Of a stretch of 64,000 bases of DNA, positions 36,725 to 44,853 are shown piece by piece. Origin of the DNA: an uncultured Veillonellaceae bacterium (GTDB lineage: Bacteria > Bacillota > Negativicutes > Selenomonadales > Selenomonadaceae); the NCBI GenBank assembly GCA_900314825.1, contig OMWS01000030.1:1-64000 (forward strand), written 5' to 3'. Position numbers and translations under genes: made by a program. The notes below the pieces were generated by a model that saw only the letters and a list, made by a program, of their open reading frames with translations, made no database searches and had not been told where the DNA came from. How positions within the stretch are numbered: the first letter of the stretch is position 1; each line of letters starts with the position of its first letter.

Positions 36725-36808
36725 ATGGGAGATATTTTCGTGTCATTGGTCGTCAGCATCATCGCAAGCCTCATCGCCGAGGCGATCTACGACCACTTTT
36801 GCCGTTAA
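36725..36808 (+). CDS. 27-residue membrane peptide, candidate Fst-like type I toxin
   Basis: MGDIFVSLVVSIIASLIAEA then IYDHFCR. It has one membrane helix with short charged ends, like Fst/Ldr-type type I toxins. agggaggtgac lies 8 nt before the ATG, a promoter lies 60 bp upstream and a strong hairpin follows. Both micro-ORFs in this window share the gaggtga ribosome site. The antisense RNA partner is not identified, and translation is unproven. Confidence 0.5.
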   Translation: MGDIFVSLVVSIIASLIAEAIYDHFCR

Positions 36809-36863
36809 CGGCAGCAACTCTGTTGTGTACAGTTGGCGTGACTAACCAATGATGGCACACGAA

Positions 36864-36900
36864 GAAAGCCCCTGCGGGTGACTAATCCGCAGGGGCTTTC
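36864..36900. terminator. Bidirectional terminator
   Basis: 14-bp perfect stem gaaagcccctgcgg (36864-36877) / ccgcaggggctttc (36887-36900), between the micro-ORF and the convergent sigma factor gene. Confidence 0.85.
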
Positions 36901-36981
36901 CGGTGACATCGCATGGTACGATATCCTCGTGTCTTTACGCGTTTAGTATAGCATGAAGACGTGCCTTTTTCAATCCATTTC

Positions 36982-37590
36982 TTACGATTTGTTTTCCAGC
37001 GCCGCGTGCATCTTCGCGAGCGCGCGCTTCTTGATGGCCGCGACGGTCTGCTGGCGGATGCCGAGCTCTGCGGCGGTCGCGGCTTGCGTGCGCTCGTGAA
37101 AATACAGCGCCTCGATGACCTGCCGCTCGCGCTCGGAAAGTGCGCGGAAGGCCGTGACGAGCATCGACTGCCGCTCGAGGCGCGTGAGGTCACGGGCGGC
37201 GTGTTCATCTTCGATAAAATCCCAGAACCCCTCCTCGCGCCGGTCGTCGACGGTCGCCTCGCGCTGCCACGTGCGGATGACGCGACGCGCGAGCGTCCGG
37301 AGGTCGCCGTAGACGCGCGCTTTCAGGAAGCCGGCGAACGGCACGCCTGTCGACGCATCGTAATCGCGCACAGCGCGCACGAGGCTCACGCAGCCCTCGG
37401 CGAGCGCGTCGTCGCGGATCGTCCGGAAGTGCGCCTGCCCCGCCGCCCGCCGCACGAGCGGCTCGTACTGCGTGACGAGCCGCATCATCGCCGCACTGTC
37501 GCCCGCCTGTGCCGCCGCGATGAGGGCGCGCTCTTCGTCGAGCGTCAGGTCGTTCCTTGGCAGCGTCGTACCATCGGTATCTTTTTGCAT
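36982..37590 (-). CDS. Sigma-70 family RNA polymerase sigma factor
   Basis: A 202-residue small sigma factor. Region 2 includes LVTQYEPLVRRAAGQAHF and DALAEGCVSLVRAVRDYDAS; region 4 includes LSERERQVIEALYFHERTQA and the recognition helix RQQTVAAIKKRALAKM. The size and the TGVPFAGFLKARVYGDLRTL stretch resemble sigma-H-like alternative factors more than ECF sigmas. Its regulon is unknown. It faces a ComK-like gene divergently across a family C repeat, so a link to competence is possible but unproven. Confidence 0.85.
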   Translation of the reverse strand: MQKDTDGTTLPRNDLTLDEERALIAAAQAGDSAAMMRLVTQYEPLVRRAAGQAHFRTIRDDALAEGCVSLVRAVRDYDASTGVPFAGFLKARVYGDLRTLARRVIRTWQREATVDDRREEGFWDFIEDEHAARDLTRLERQSMLVTAFRALSERERQVIEALYFHERTQAATAAELGIRQQTVAAIKKRALAKMHAALENKS

Positions 37591-37632
37591 TTGCTTTCTC
37601 CTTTGTGTCGATTGCCGAACGTCACGCGTACC

Positions 37633-37925
37633 GCAGCCTTCCCCTCCGGGGAAGGGGGACCGCGAAGCGGTGGATAAGCAGACACACGGCGCTTCAGCGC
37701 CGATGGGGTCGCTTATGCCGCTTGCGGCTAAGGGTCCCCTGTACGTTGTATGAATTCGTACGGCGGAACTCTTCGCGGGTGCGCGTACGAAACGTTTGGG
37801 GTGCCTGCGCGCACCGGCGACATCAAAATGCTTGCGTATTCATCAAAACTACAAGCGACCCTCTCCTGGCGCTGCGCTTCGCTCCGCGCCTGTCCTCTCC
37901 CAGAGGGAGAGGCTGCTGTGTTCGT
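37633..37925. repeat. Family C composite repeat with module D
   Basis: Left arm cagccttcccctccggggaa...gcgaagcggtgg, module D at 37673-37717 (ataagcagacacacggcgct...gtcgcttatg), core gaattcgtacggcggaactc to gcgcaccggcgacatcaaaa, right arm cctctcccagagggagaggc. The remainder of this 576-bp gap holds the ComK-like gene's promoter and leader. Confidence 0.75.
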
Positions 37926-38040
37926 TACGTTCGGCTACAGATCATAGCATTCTGTTATTCATTGTAAAAATTCTATCAAGTATATTCCCAGAATCAAAAC
38001 CTCGACTTTTACAAAAACTCGACAATTGCATCACTCACGC

Positions 38041-38069
38041 TTGTATTTTCTTTTCCCGCCGTCTATAAT
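38041..38069 (+). promoter_or_regulatory. Promoter of the ComK-like gene
   Basis: Weak -35 TTGTAT (38041-38046), 17 bp, perfect TATAAT (38064-38069). Confidence 0.55.
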
Positions 38070-38085
38070 AGGAAGCAAGAAAAAA

Positions 38086-38127
38086 GCCGGGCATTTCCAA
38101 GCGGCCCCGGTCTTGGAAATGCCCGGC
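38086..38127 (+). promoter_or_regulatory. Perfect 15-bp leader hairpin before the ComK-like gene
   Basis: gccgggcatttccaa (38086-38100) pairs perfectly with ttggaaatgcccggc (38113-38127) around a 12-nt GC-rich loop. It falls about 10 nt after the predicted transcript start and 40 nt before the ATG. It could protect the 5' end or act as an attenuator; a ttttt lies 13 nt after it. Confidence 0.6.
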
Positions 38128-38167
38128 GATGAACAACCTGTTTTTGATAGAGAGGAGACTTTTGCAC

Positions 38168-38728
38168 ATGATCCGCACTTGTGTCGACTACGAACGCTAC
38201 GGCCACGTCATGGCGATGCTGCCGATGTACGATGAGACCGGGGAGTATGTCTTGACGATCTACGACGACCGCGCGATGGAGCGCGAGAGCATCACGATGA
38301 AGACGGCGCTCGAGCATGTCGCGCGCGCATTCGGCTGCGACCTGCCGCGCATGCGCGCGCTGGCGCGGCAGGTCCTCGGCCGTTCGCGGCAGGAGCTCCC
38401 GCTCGCGTTCGAGCCGTACTTCATCCTTGTGCCGTTCCGCTTCCGCGCGCCGCGCGTCTCGGGCGACATGACGCTCGCGTATTTCAACTTCCCGCACATC
38501 GCGAACGTCGCGCCGATGCAGCCGCTCGTCGGCCCGATCGACGGAGCCGAAGCGGCGACGCATCGCATGGCGGTCTATCTCGCGAACGGACAGATGTTTC
38601 CCGTGCGCAACAGCTACGAGTCCGCCTGCCTCCGTTTCCGCGAGGGCTACGAGGCGCGCGACCACCTCGTCAGCATCATCAACGCCTGCGGCCCTGTGAC
38701 ACTCGATGCCCTCGCGGCTGCCATCTGA
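38168..38728 (+). CDS. ComK-like competence regulator family protein
   Basis: 186 residues. The C-terminal half aligns by eye with Bacillus ComK: VYLANGQMFPVRNSYESACL then RFREGYEARDHL matches ComK's strand-SYNSF-helix region, and PYFILVPFRFRAPRVSGDMT then LAYFNFPHI matches its central strands. ComK is the DNA-binding master activator of competence. An agaggagactttt site precedes the ATG. The leader hairpin and DnaA-box cluster II flank the gene. Similarity is moderate and function is inferred; a profile search is needed to confirm it. Confidence 0.5.
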   Translation: MIRTCVDYERYGHVMAMLPMYDETGEYVLTIYDDRAMERESITMKTALEHVARAFGCDLPRMRALARQVLGRSRQELPLAFEPYFILVPFRFRAPRVSGDMTLAYFNFPHIANVAPMQPLVGPIDGAEAATHRMAVYLANGQMFPVRNSYESACLRFREGYEARDHLVSIINACGPVTLDALAAAI

Positions 38729-38742
38729 ATCCACGGCTTACC

Positions 38743-38899
38743 TGTGGAAAACTCCCCAAAAGTGGACAGCTGTCCGAGTTATCCACCGAGTTTTCCACAT
38801 TGTCCACAGAAATAGCGGCGCTTTTTCCCATAGTTCCCGCTTTTTTTCACACAAACACCGGCGACTTATCCACAGAACTGTGTATAACTCTGTGGATAA
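38743..38899. other. DnaA-box cluster II
   Basis: Seven boxes in 157 bp. Perfect: 38866-38874 (+) and 38891-38899 (-). With one mismatch: 38743-38751, 38779-38787, 38791-38799, 38800-38808 and 38879-38887. The two perfect boxes face each other 16 bp apart. It may be a second DnaA-binding locus (regulatory or titrating) or the true origin. Confidence 0.6.
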
Positions 38900-38939
38900 G
38901 CCGCCGGCGTTGTGTTATACTGAAACAAAACAGCGAACG

Positions 38940-39158
38940 TTATTTTCCTTTCAAAAATGCTTTCACGACGGAGAACAGCGCGACAACGCCAATTCCGCCA
39001 GCAAACCATAGATACCCCAGCCACAAACTAAAAGCAATCAAACCAAAAGCGCTGAGGCCGAGCGCGAATGCCATATACTGCCCACGCTTGTCACGCTCGA
39101 TGGTTCCCGCGAGTTCTTGCTCTTGTAATTTGCGAAGGCTTTTCGAGTCCTCTTGCAT
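38940..39158 (-). CDS. Small two-helix membrane protein
   Basis: 72 residues: a charged N-terminus (MQEDSKSLRKLQEQELAGTI) then two close membrane helices (FALGLSAFGLIAFSLWLGYL and WFAGGIGVVALFSVVKAFL). It resembles the C-terminal membrane hairpin of DUF2335 proteins. gtaggag lies 9 nt before the ATG. Its start overlaps the end of the upstream gene by 68 nt; a frameshift joining the two cannot be excluded. Confidence 0.5.
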   Translation of the reverse strand: MQEDSKSLRKLQEQELAGTIERDKRGQYMAFALGLSAFGLIAFSLWLGYLWFAGGIGVVALFSVVKAFLKGK

Positions 39159-39336
39159 GGACTCTAGCTCCTACCCCGTTCATGGTGTCTGTGAAGACAC
39201 GACCGGTCATCTCCCATGCCTTCCGAGAGATTTCGACTGCATCTTTGGGCACGAAGCGTGCGTAATCATCTTCTGGAAAAAGCGTGATCTGGCGAATGCC
39301 GTTCAAGAGCATCGACCAAAGAGCTTTGATGGTCAT
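39091..39336 (-). CDS. Small hypothetical protein
   Basis: 81 residues (MTIKALWSMLLNGIRQITLF ... ISRKAWEMTGRVFTDTMNG). No recognised family. The C-terminal 23 residues overlap the next gene and are basic and irregular, so the real protein may end earlier by frameshift. AT-rich relative to its surroundings. Confidence 0.4.
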   Translation of the reverse strand: MTIKALWSMLLNGIRQITLFPEDDYARFVPKDAVEISRKAWEMTGRVFTDTMNGVGARVHARGLEKPSQITRARTRGNHRA

Positions 39337-39447
39337 AGGGATTCCTCCTTATCTTCATTTTGCAGAACGTTTTCCTCTTGTCATCCTATCATGAAAGATT
39401 TATAAATTCAAGAAAACCATGTGAATAAAAAACGGAGGTGCATCCCC

Positions 39448-42400
39448 ATGATTCCCCAATCGAAAGCCGCCGCTGACTTCGCGAAGAAATGGGCGGGCGT
39501 TGGTGATGAGAAGCAGGACAGCCAGCGGTTTTGGATCGAGCTCTTGCAGAAGGTCTACGGCGTCGAGGATCCGGCGAGCTTTGTGCGCTTTGAGCAGCGC
39601 GTGCAGCTCAGTCATGTGAGCTACATCGACGTGATGATCCCGGCGACGCACACGATGATCGAGCAGAAGAGTCTCGGAAAAGACCTGAATGCGCCGATCA
39701 AGCAGAGCGACGGCACGCTGCTGAAGCCGTTCGAGCAGGCAAAGCGCTATGCGGCGGCGCTGCCGTACTCCGAGCGCCCGCGCTGGATCGTGTCGTGCAA
39801 TTTCCAGGCGTTCCAGGTCTACGACATGGAGCGTCCGAACGACGAGCCGGAGCGGATCGAACTCAAGGACCTCGGCAAAGAATATTATCGTCTGCAATTC
39901 ATGGTGGACGTGAGAGGCACCCACATCCAGCGCGAGCTCGACCTCTCGCGCGAGGCCGGTACGCTCGTGGGAAAAATCTATAGCGCCTTGCTCCCTTGCT
40001 ATGGCGAACAGCCGACGGCGAAGGATTTCCAAGACCTCAATAAATTGATCGTCCGCCTCGTGTTCTGCTTTTACGCAGAGGACGCGGGGCTCTTTGGGCG
40101 CAAAAATCAATTCCATGATTACCTCGATTCGTTTCGCCCGCAGCATTTCCGCACGGCGCTCGTAGAGCTTTTTCGTGTCCTCGATCAGAAAAGCGAGGAC
40201 CGCGACAAATTTCTCGAGCCGGAGCTCGCATCGTTCCCGTATGTGAATGGCAGCCTCTTCACGGAATCAGTGCCCATCCCGCCGATCGACGCGGCGACGC
40301 GGGAATTAATTTTGACCGAGGGCTGCGGCTTTGACTGGAGCGGGATTTCGCCGACGATTTTCGGCGCCATTTTCGAGGGCACGCTGAATCCCGAGACGCG
40401 TCGTCATGGCGGGATGCATTACACGAGCATCGAAAATATCCATAAAGTGATCGATCCGCTTTTCTTGGACCATTACAAACAAATATTCCAGGCCGCGATG
40501 GACGAGAAAAATGCAAAAACGCGGTCACAAAAATTGCGCGATCTGCAAAAAGAGCTCGGGCGCGGCAAATATTTTGACCCGGCCTGCGGCAGCGGGAATT
40601 TCTTGACTGAAAGTTACCTCTCCCTCCGGCGGCTCGAAAATGATATCCTGCGCGAGACGGTCATGGCAAAAAGCGGCACGGGCGTGCTCGGCTTCGATTT
40701 CGACGGCGCAGACGACGGGGCTTTCATCCAGGTGACGATCGGCCAGTTCTACGGCATCGAAATCCAAGACTTCGCCTGCGCGGTCGCGAAAACGGCGCTC
40801 TGGATCGCGGAGAGTCAGATGGCACGGGAGACGGAAGAAATCCTGCACCGCGAGATGAGCTTCTTGCCGCTGACGACGAATACGAATCTGCACGAGGCGA
40901 ACGCGCTGCGCGTCGACTGGCGGGAGATTTTGCCGCCGAGCGACGACGTGAAAATTATGGGCAACCCGCCGTTTGTCGGGGCGCGTATGATGGATGCAAC
41001 ACAGAAAAATGACGTTCAGACGGTGTTCGAAGGCTGGAAAAATATTGGCGATCTCGATTATGTCTCGTGCTGGTACAAAAAAGCGGCGGAGTATATGAGA
41101 GGGACAAATATTCATGCTGCATTCGTCTCTACTAATTCTATTACGCAAGGTGTGCAAGTAGCGATTCTTTGGAAGCCTCTCTTCACGGCGGGCATCCACT
41201 TCGATTTCGCGTACCGCACGTTCCGTTGGGATAGCGAAGCTGTGGAGAAAGCGCACGTGCACTGCGTGATTATCGGGTTCAGCGCGGACGAAAAAATCCC
41301 GCAACTTACGTCGGAGGTGGCTCCGAAAAATCCCCGTCCTACGCCTCCCCCCTTGGGGGAGGTGGCCCCGAAAAATCCCCGCCCTACGCCTCCCCCCTTG
41401 GGGGAGGTGGCCCCGAAAAATCCCCGTCCTACGCCTCCCCCCTTGGGGGAGGTGGCCCCGAAAAATCCCCGTCCTACGCCTCCCCCTTTGGGGGAGGTGG
41501 CCCCGAAGGGGTCGGAGAGGGTAGCGCCGTCGGTCGATTCTCTATCCTCTCGGCAGAATCGTGAATCTCGTAACGCCGCTACCCTCTCCGCCTCGCATTC
41601 GCTCGGCACCTCCCCCAGAGGGGGAGGCGTGGATACCAAATTCATCGACAGCGGCGGCGTGCGCACGCCCGCGAAAAACATCAACGCGTATTTGATGGAC
41701 GCGCCGATTGTGTTTATTGAGAGCCGCAATAAACCGTTGTGCGATGTCCCAGAAATTGGCATCGGTAATCAACCCATCGACAACGGAAATTATTTATTCA
41801 CGGAAGAAGAAATGAAAGCGTTCTTGAAGACGGAGCCTGGTGCAGAAAAATACTTTCACCCTTGGTATGGTTCGCAGGAGTTTATTAACCGTCGCCCGCG
41901 TTACTGTCTCTGGCTTGGCGAAGCAAGTCCGAAGGAATTATTGCGACTGCCGCATTGTCTCGAACGCGTGGAGAACGTGCGCCAATTCCGTCTCGCGAGC
42001 AAACGCAAGAGTACGCAAAAACTTGCTGACCAACCGACACATTTCCAAACGGAGAATATGCCGAAGGGCGATTATATTGTCCTGCCGGAAGTCTCTTCTC
42101 AAAACCGTCGTTACATTCCGATGGGTTACATGGATGATACGGTCATGTGCAGCAATCTCGTGAAGCTGATGCCGAACGCCACCCTCTTCCATTTCGGAAT
42201 TTTGGAGAGCAACGTCCACATGGCTTGGATGCGCGCCGTTGCCGGCCGCCTGAAGAGCGACTATCGTTATTCGAAGGATATCGTCTACAATAATTTTCCC
42301 TGGCCCACTCCAACGGACGCGCAGCGCAAGGAAATCGAACGCACGGCGCAAGAAATTCTCGTGGCGCGGAAAAATCATCCCGACAGCAGCTTCGCCGACA

Positions 42401-42558
42401 TGTACGGCGAGCACATGTACCTGTACCCGGATTTATTGGAAGCCCACCGCGCGAACGACCGCGCCGTGCTCCGCGCCTACGGCCTCCCCGTCACCATCTC
42501 CGAAAGCGACTGCGTCGCCGCGCTCATGCGGCGGTACGAGGCGCTCGCGGGGAAATAA
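39448..42558 (+). CDS. MmeI-like type IIL/IIG restriction-modification protein carrying an in-frame repeat insertion
   Basis: 1036 residues combining nuclease, methyltransferase and target recognition in one chain. The N-terminal nuclease site is YIDVMIP...MIEQK (D...ExK, residues 59-73). The helical connector has FCFYAEDAGLFG. The N6-adenine methyltransferase has motif I FDPACGSGNFL (about 375) and motif IV GNPPFVG (about 505). The target-recognition region and C-terminus follow. Residues about 622-728 are not part of the family: they are translated from a family A repeat. Four copies of KNPRPTPPPLGEVAP come first, then SERVAPSVDSLSSRQNRESR and a Ser/Gly-rich stretch. The frame stays open throughout. 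The ATG at 39448 follows cggaggtg. Such enzymes methylate one strand and cleave unmodified foreign DNA. The insertion lies between catalytic and recognition parts, so activity is uncertain. Confidence 0.88.
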   Translation: MIPQSKAAADFAKKWAGVGDEKQDSQRFWIELLQKVYGVEDPASFVRFEQRVQLSHVSYIDVMIPATHTMIEQKSLGKDLNAPIKQSDGTLLKPFEQAKRYAAALPYSERPRWIVSCNFQAFQVYDMERPNDEPERIELKDLGKEYYRLQFMVDVRGTHIQRELDLSREAGTLVGKIYSALLPCYGEQPTAKDFQDLNKLIVRLVFCFYAEDAGLFGRKNQFHDYLDSFRPQHFRTALVELFRVLDQKSEDRDKFLEPELASFPYVNGSLFTESVPIPPIDAATRELILTEGCGFDWSGISPTIFGAIFEGTLNPETRRHGGMHYTSIENIHKVIDPLFLDHYKQIFQAAMDEKNAKTRSQKLRDLQKELGRGKYFDPACGSGNFLTESYLSLRRLENDILRETVMAKSGTGVLGFDFDGADDGAFIQVTIGQFYGIEIQDFACAVAKTALWIAESQMARETEEILHREMSFLPLTTNTNLHEANALRVDWREILPPSDDVKIMGNPPFVGARMMDATQKNDVQTVFEGWKNIGDLDYVSCWYKKAAEYMRGTNIHAAFVSTNSITQGVQVAILWKPLFTAGIHFDFAYRTFRWDSEAVEKAHVHCVIIGFSADEKIPQLTSEVAPKNPRPTPPPLGEVAPKNPRPTPPPLGEVAPKNPRPTPPPLGEVAPKNPRPTPPPLGEVAPKGSERVAPSVDSLSSRQNRESRNAATLSASHSLGTSPRGGGVDTKFIDSGGVRTPAKNINAYLMDAPIVFIESRNKPLCDVPEIGIGNQPIDNGNYLFTEEEMKAFLKTEPGAEKYFHPWYGSQEFINRRPRYCLWLGEASPKELLRLPHCLERVENVRQFRLASKRKSTQKLADQPTHFQTENMPKGDYIVLPEVSSQNRRYIPMGYMDDTVMCSNLVKLMPNATLFHFGILESNVHMAWMRAVAGRLKSDYRYSKDIVYNNFPWPTPTDAQRKEIERTAQEILVARKNHPDSSFADMYGEHMYLYPDLLEAHRANDRAVLRAYGLPVTISESDCVAALMRRYEALAGK
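41312..41632 (+). repeat. Family A repeat inside the restriction-modification gene, with four 45-bp tandem units
   Basis: Units at 41326-41370, 41371-41415, 41416-41460 and 41461-41505 begin aaaaatccccgtcctacgcc and differ at only two positions. Each holds the left family A hairpin cctcccccttgggggaggtg. The rest (gtcggagagggta, a central hairpin, cctcgcattcgctcggcacc, agagggggaggcg) is a normal family A copy. All parts are read in frame. Confidence 0.9.
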
Positions 42559-42630
42559 ATCCTTGCGTTTTCGCCGCAAGTGATGTATCATGAAGGTAAC
42601 AAAACATGGTGTGCCGACACCACAAAAATC

Positions 42631-42733
42631 CCACAAAAATGCCGGAAGTAATGGCCGGACGGTCGGGGAGCGACGATAAATCTCCACAAAAATGCCGGAA
42701 GTAATGGCCGGAAAGTCGGGGGACGACGATAAA
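42631..42733. repeat. Two 50-bp direct repeats
   Basis: Copies at 42631-42680 and 42684-42733 share ccacaaaaatgccggaagta and atggccgga..gtcggg..cgacgataaa, with about three differences. Each contains a tgccgg...ccgga dyad. They sit between the restriction-modification gene and the PBECR4-like gene and may be a protein-binding site. Two copies are too few for CRISPR. Confidence 0.75.
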
Positions 42734-42750
42734 ATCGGCAGAACGAAAGC

Positions 42751-42786
42751 GGGGCTGTCACACTACTATGTGACAGCCCCATTTTC
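42751..42786 (+). terminator. Terminator after the restriction-modification gene
   Basis: 12-bp perfect stem ggggctgtcaca / tgtgacagcccc, 6-nt loop, then atttt. Confidence 0.8.
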
Positions 42787-42801
42787 ATACAAGGAGGACA
42801 C

Positions 42802-43404
42802 ATGGCGAAATTCACAAAGCAAGAAGCGCTTCGCATCCTATATTCATCTGCATCGAACTATGAAGAAAAACTTTCGCAGCGAAGATTCCGCCTCATTTAC
42901 CTAGACAAGCTTCATAAATCCATGGAGATGGAAGAAGTCATCTTTCAGCCAGAAAGTTTCAAACATTTGACGGGGATTCAGACGAAAATAAGTGCATTCA
43001 ACTTTTACGAAGCTTGCCTCGACCGCAGACTCTCCCAAAAAACCATTGCGTTTGACGCAAGGGGCAATACGCAACGAAAGTTGGAAGTTATCGAGGCGAT
43101 GCCGGATGTGTTTTATCATCCCTGTTGGATTGGGGAATCTTTGAATAACGACATCCATATCCATGCCGCCTATTACGTAGGTGACACGAAATGCGTGCTC
43201 AGCATCGGTTTTCGGAATGTCATGAACAAATCCGGCGACGTCCCCATCACCCTGAAAAAACAATCCATCCGCGAAGTCGTCACGAAAGAATGCAAAGTCT
43301 ACGCGATTGCAGCAAAATCTTTGTTGCAGAAAGATAGCGCTTGGCAGCTGACGTATTGCGCACGCGATTTCGATCCTGCGCCTTGGATCACGGATGGACG
43401 GTGA
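42802..43404 (+). CDS. PBECR4-like domain protein (putative nuclease of the barnase-EndoU-colicin-RelE group)
   Basis: 200 residues. EEVIFQPESFKHLTGIQTKI, SAFNFYEACLDRRLSQKTI, then VLSIGFRNVMNKSGDVPITL resemble the PBECR4 domain, a predicted small RNase of phage and mobile elements. The first 40 residues are a helical extension. Codon use is AT-richer than trkH downstream. An aaggaggaca site precedes the ATG. It lies next to a restriction-modification gene, so a defence role is possible; no immunity partner is seen. Confidence 0.5.
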   Translation: MAKFTKQEALRILYSSASNYEEKLSQRRFRLIYLDKLHKSMEMEEVIFQPESFKHLTGIQTKISAFNFYEACLDRRLSQKTIAFDARGNTQRKLEVIEAMPDVFYHPCWIGESLNNDIHIHAAYYVGDTKCVLSIGFRNVMNKSGDVPITLKKQSIREVVTKECKVYAIAAKSLLQKDSAWQLTYCARDFDPAPWITDGR

Positions 43405-43410
43405 TCTTCC

Positions 43411-44853
43411 ATGGACCAGCGCGTCGTGAACTTTATCCTCGCCCGCCTCGTGCTCGCCGCGATGGCGGTGCTTTGCGTGCCCATGTTCCTCGCCATGCTC
43501 TGGGGCGAGTGGGCGAGCGTGCGCGCTTTCTCGCTGTCGCTCGGGCTCGCCGTCACGATCTTCGGCTACCTCTTCACCCATGCGCGGCGCAAGACCGAGG
43601 CTATCACGCGGCGCGAGGGCATCGCCATCACCGCGTTCGGCTGGGGGCTCATCACGGCGCTCGGCATGATGCCGTATCTTTTTGGCGGGCATCTCGGGCT
43701 GCTCGACGCGCTTTTTGAGAGCATCTCGGGCTTTACGACGACGGGCTCGACGGTGATCCCGTCCATCGAGGCGCTGCCTGCGAGCATCCTGTTCTGGCGC
43801 AGCATGACGCATTGGTTTGGCGGCCTCGGCATCATCGTCATTTTCATCGCGCTCCTGCCGCAGGCGGGGCAGAGCACGGTCTATATGTACCAGGCGGAGG
43901 CTTCGGGACGCGACCGCGTGCTGCCGCGTCTCCGCGACATGACGGGCGCGCTCTTTCGCATGTACGCGGGGCTCACGGCGCTCTGCGCGGTCATCTACTG
44001 GCTCTGCGGCCTCGATGCGGTGACGGCGGTGAATCATGCGTTTTCGACGCTCGGCGCGGGCGGCTTTTCGACGTATGACGCGAATGCGATGGCGTTTGAT
44101 GATGTCTGGCTGGAGGGCTGGATGGCGTTCTTCATGTTCGTCGCGGGCGGGAACTTCGGATTGTATTACAAAATTTGGAAGAAGGGGCCGCACGCGCTGC
44201 GGAAAAATACGGAGTTCCGCGCGTATCTCGGACTGATCCTCGTCGCGAGCGCGCTCGTGGCAGGCGATCTCGTGTGCGCGCGCGGCTACGAGGCCGCGAC
44301 GGCCATGCGCTACGCTATTTTCCAGACGACATCGCTCTCGACGACGGGCTTCGTGTCCGCGGACTTCGACACGTGGCCGGCCTTTTCCAAAGGCGTGCTG
44401 CTGCTGCTCATGTTCCTCGGCGGTTGCTCCGGCTCAACCGCGAGCGGGCTGAAAATCCACCGCGCCGTGCTGCTCGTGAAAAACGCGGCCGCCATCCTCC
44501 ACGAAAAGCTCCACCCGCGCGCGCTCGCCGTCGTGCACATGAACGGCCACCAAGTCGACGTCACGGAGCTCCACCGCACGGGCAACTTCTTCTTCCTCTA
44601 CGTCACGACGATCCTCGCCTTCGGCCTCGTCTACACGCTGTTCTCCGTCCCGATGTTCGACGCGTTCGCCATCTCAGTCACGACGCTCGGCAACGTCGGC
44701 CCGGCCTTCGGCGTCGCGGGCGCCACGCAGACCTACGCGCCGCTGCCGGACGTGATGAAAGCCATCCTCTGCCTCGAAATGCTCCTCGGCCGCCTCGAGA
44801 TCTTCACGCTCGCCATTTTGCTGCGGCCGGAGTTTTGGCGGGGGAGGAAGTGA
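43411..44853 (+). CDS. trkH: TrkH-family potassium uptake protein, second copy
   Basis: 480 residues, again four helix-P-loop-helix units with filter motifs FTTTGSTVI, STLGAGGFST, LSTTGFVSA and TLGNVGPAFG. It is closer to the classical TrkH/TrkG/KtrB consensus than the copy at 9505. No trkA or ktrA follows, so it must use a regulator encoded elsewhere, perhaps the TrkA at 7938. It starts 6 bp after the PBECR4-like gene; gatggacggtgatc gives only a weak site. Confidence 0.92.
   Translation: MDQRVVNFILARLVLAAMAVLCVPMFLAMLWGEWASVRAFSLSLGLAVTIFGYLFTHARRKTEAITRREGIAITAFGWGLITALGMMPYLFGGHLGLLDALFESISGFTTTGSTVIPSIEALPASILFWRSMTHWFGGLGIIVIFIALLPQAGQSTVYMYQAEASGRDRVLPRLRDMTGALFRMYAGLTALCAVIYWLCGLDAVTAVNHAFSTLGAGGFSTYDANAMAFDDVWLEGWMAFFMFVAGGNFGLYYKIWKKGPHALRKNTEFRAYLGLILVASALVAGDLVCARGYEAATAMRYAIFQTTSLSTTGFVSADFDTWPAFSKGVLLLLMFLGGCSGSTASGLKIHRAVLLVKNAAAILHEKLHPRALAVVHMNGHQVDVTELHRTGNFFFLYVTTILAFGLVYTLFSVPMFDAFAISVTTLGNVGPAFGVAGATQTYAPLPDVMKAILCLEMLLGRLEIFTLAILLRPEFWRGRK

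Noticed and set aside
38940..39336. Single full-length DUF2335 protein by frameshift
   Set aside because: The upstream 81-residue frame does not resemble the DUF2335 N-terminus and the downstream gene has its own ribosome site, so two small genes were kept, with low confidence.
41326..41505. Four regularly spaced 45-bp units as a CRISPR array
   Set aside because: The units are contiguous, with no variable spacers, and are read as protein; no cas genes are present.
42631..42733. Direct repeats as a CRISPR remnant
   Set aside because: Only two copies with a 3-bp gap; no spacers or cas genes.
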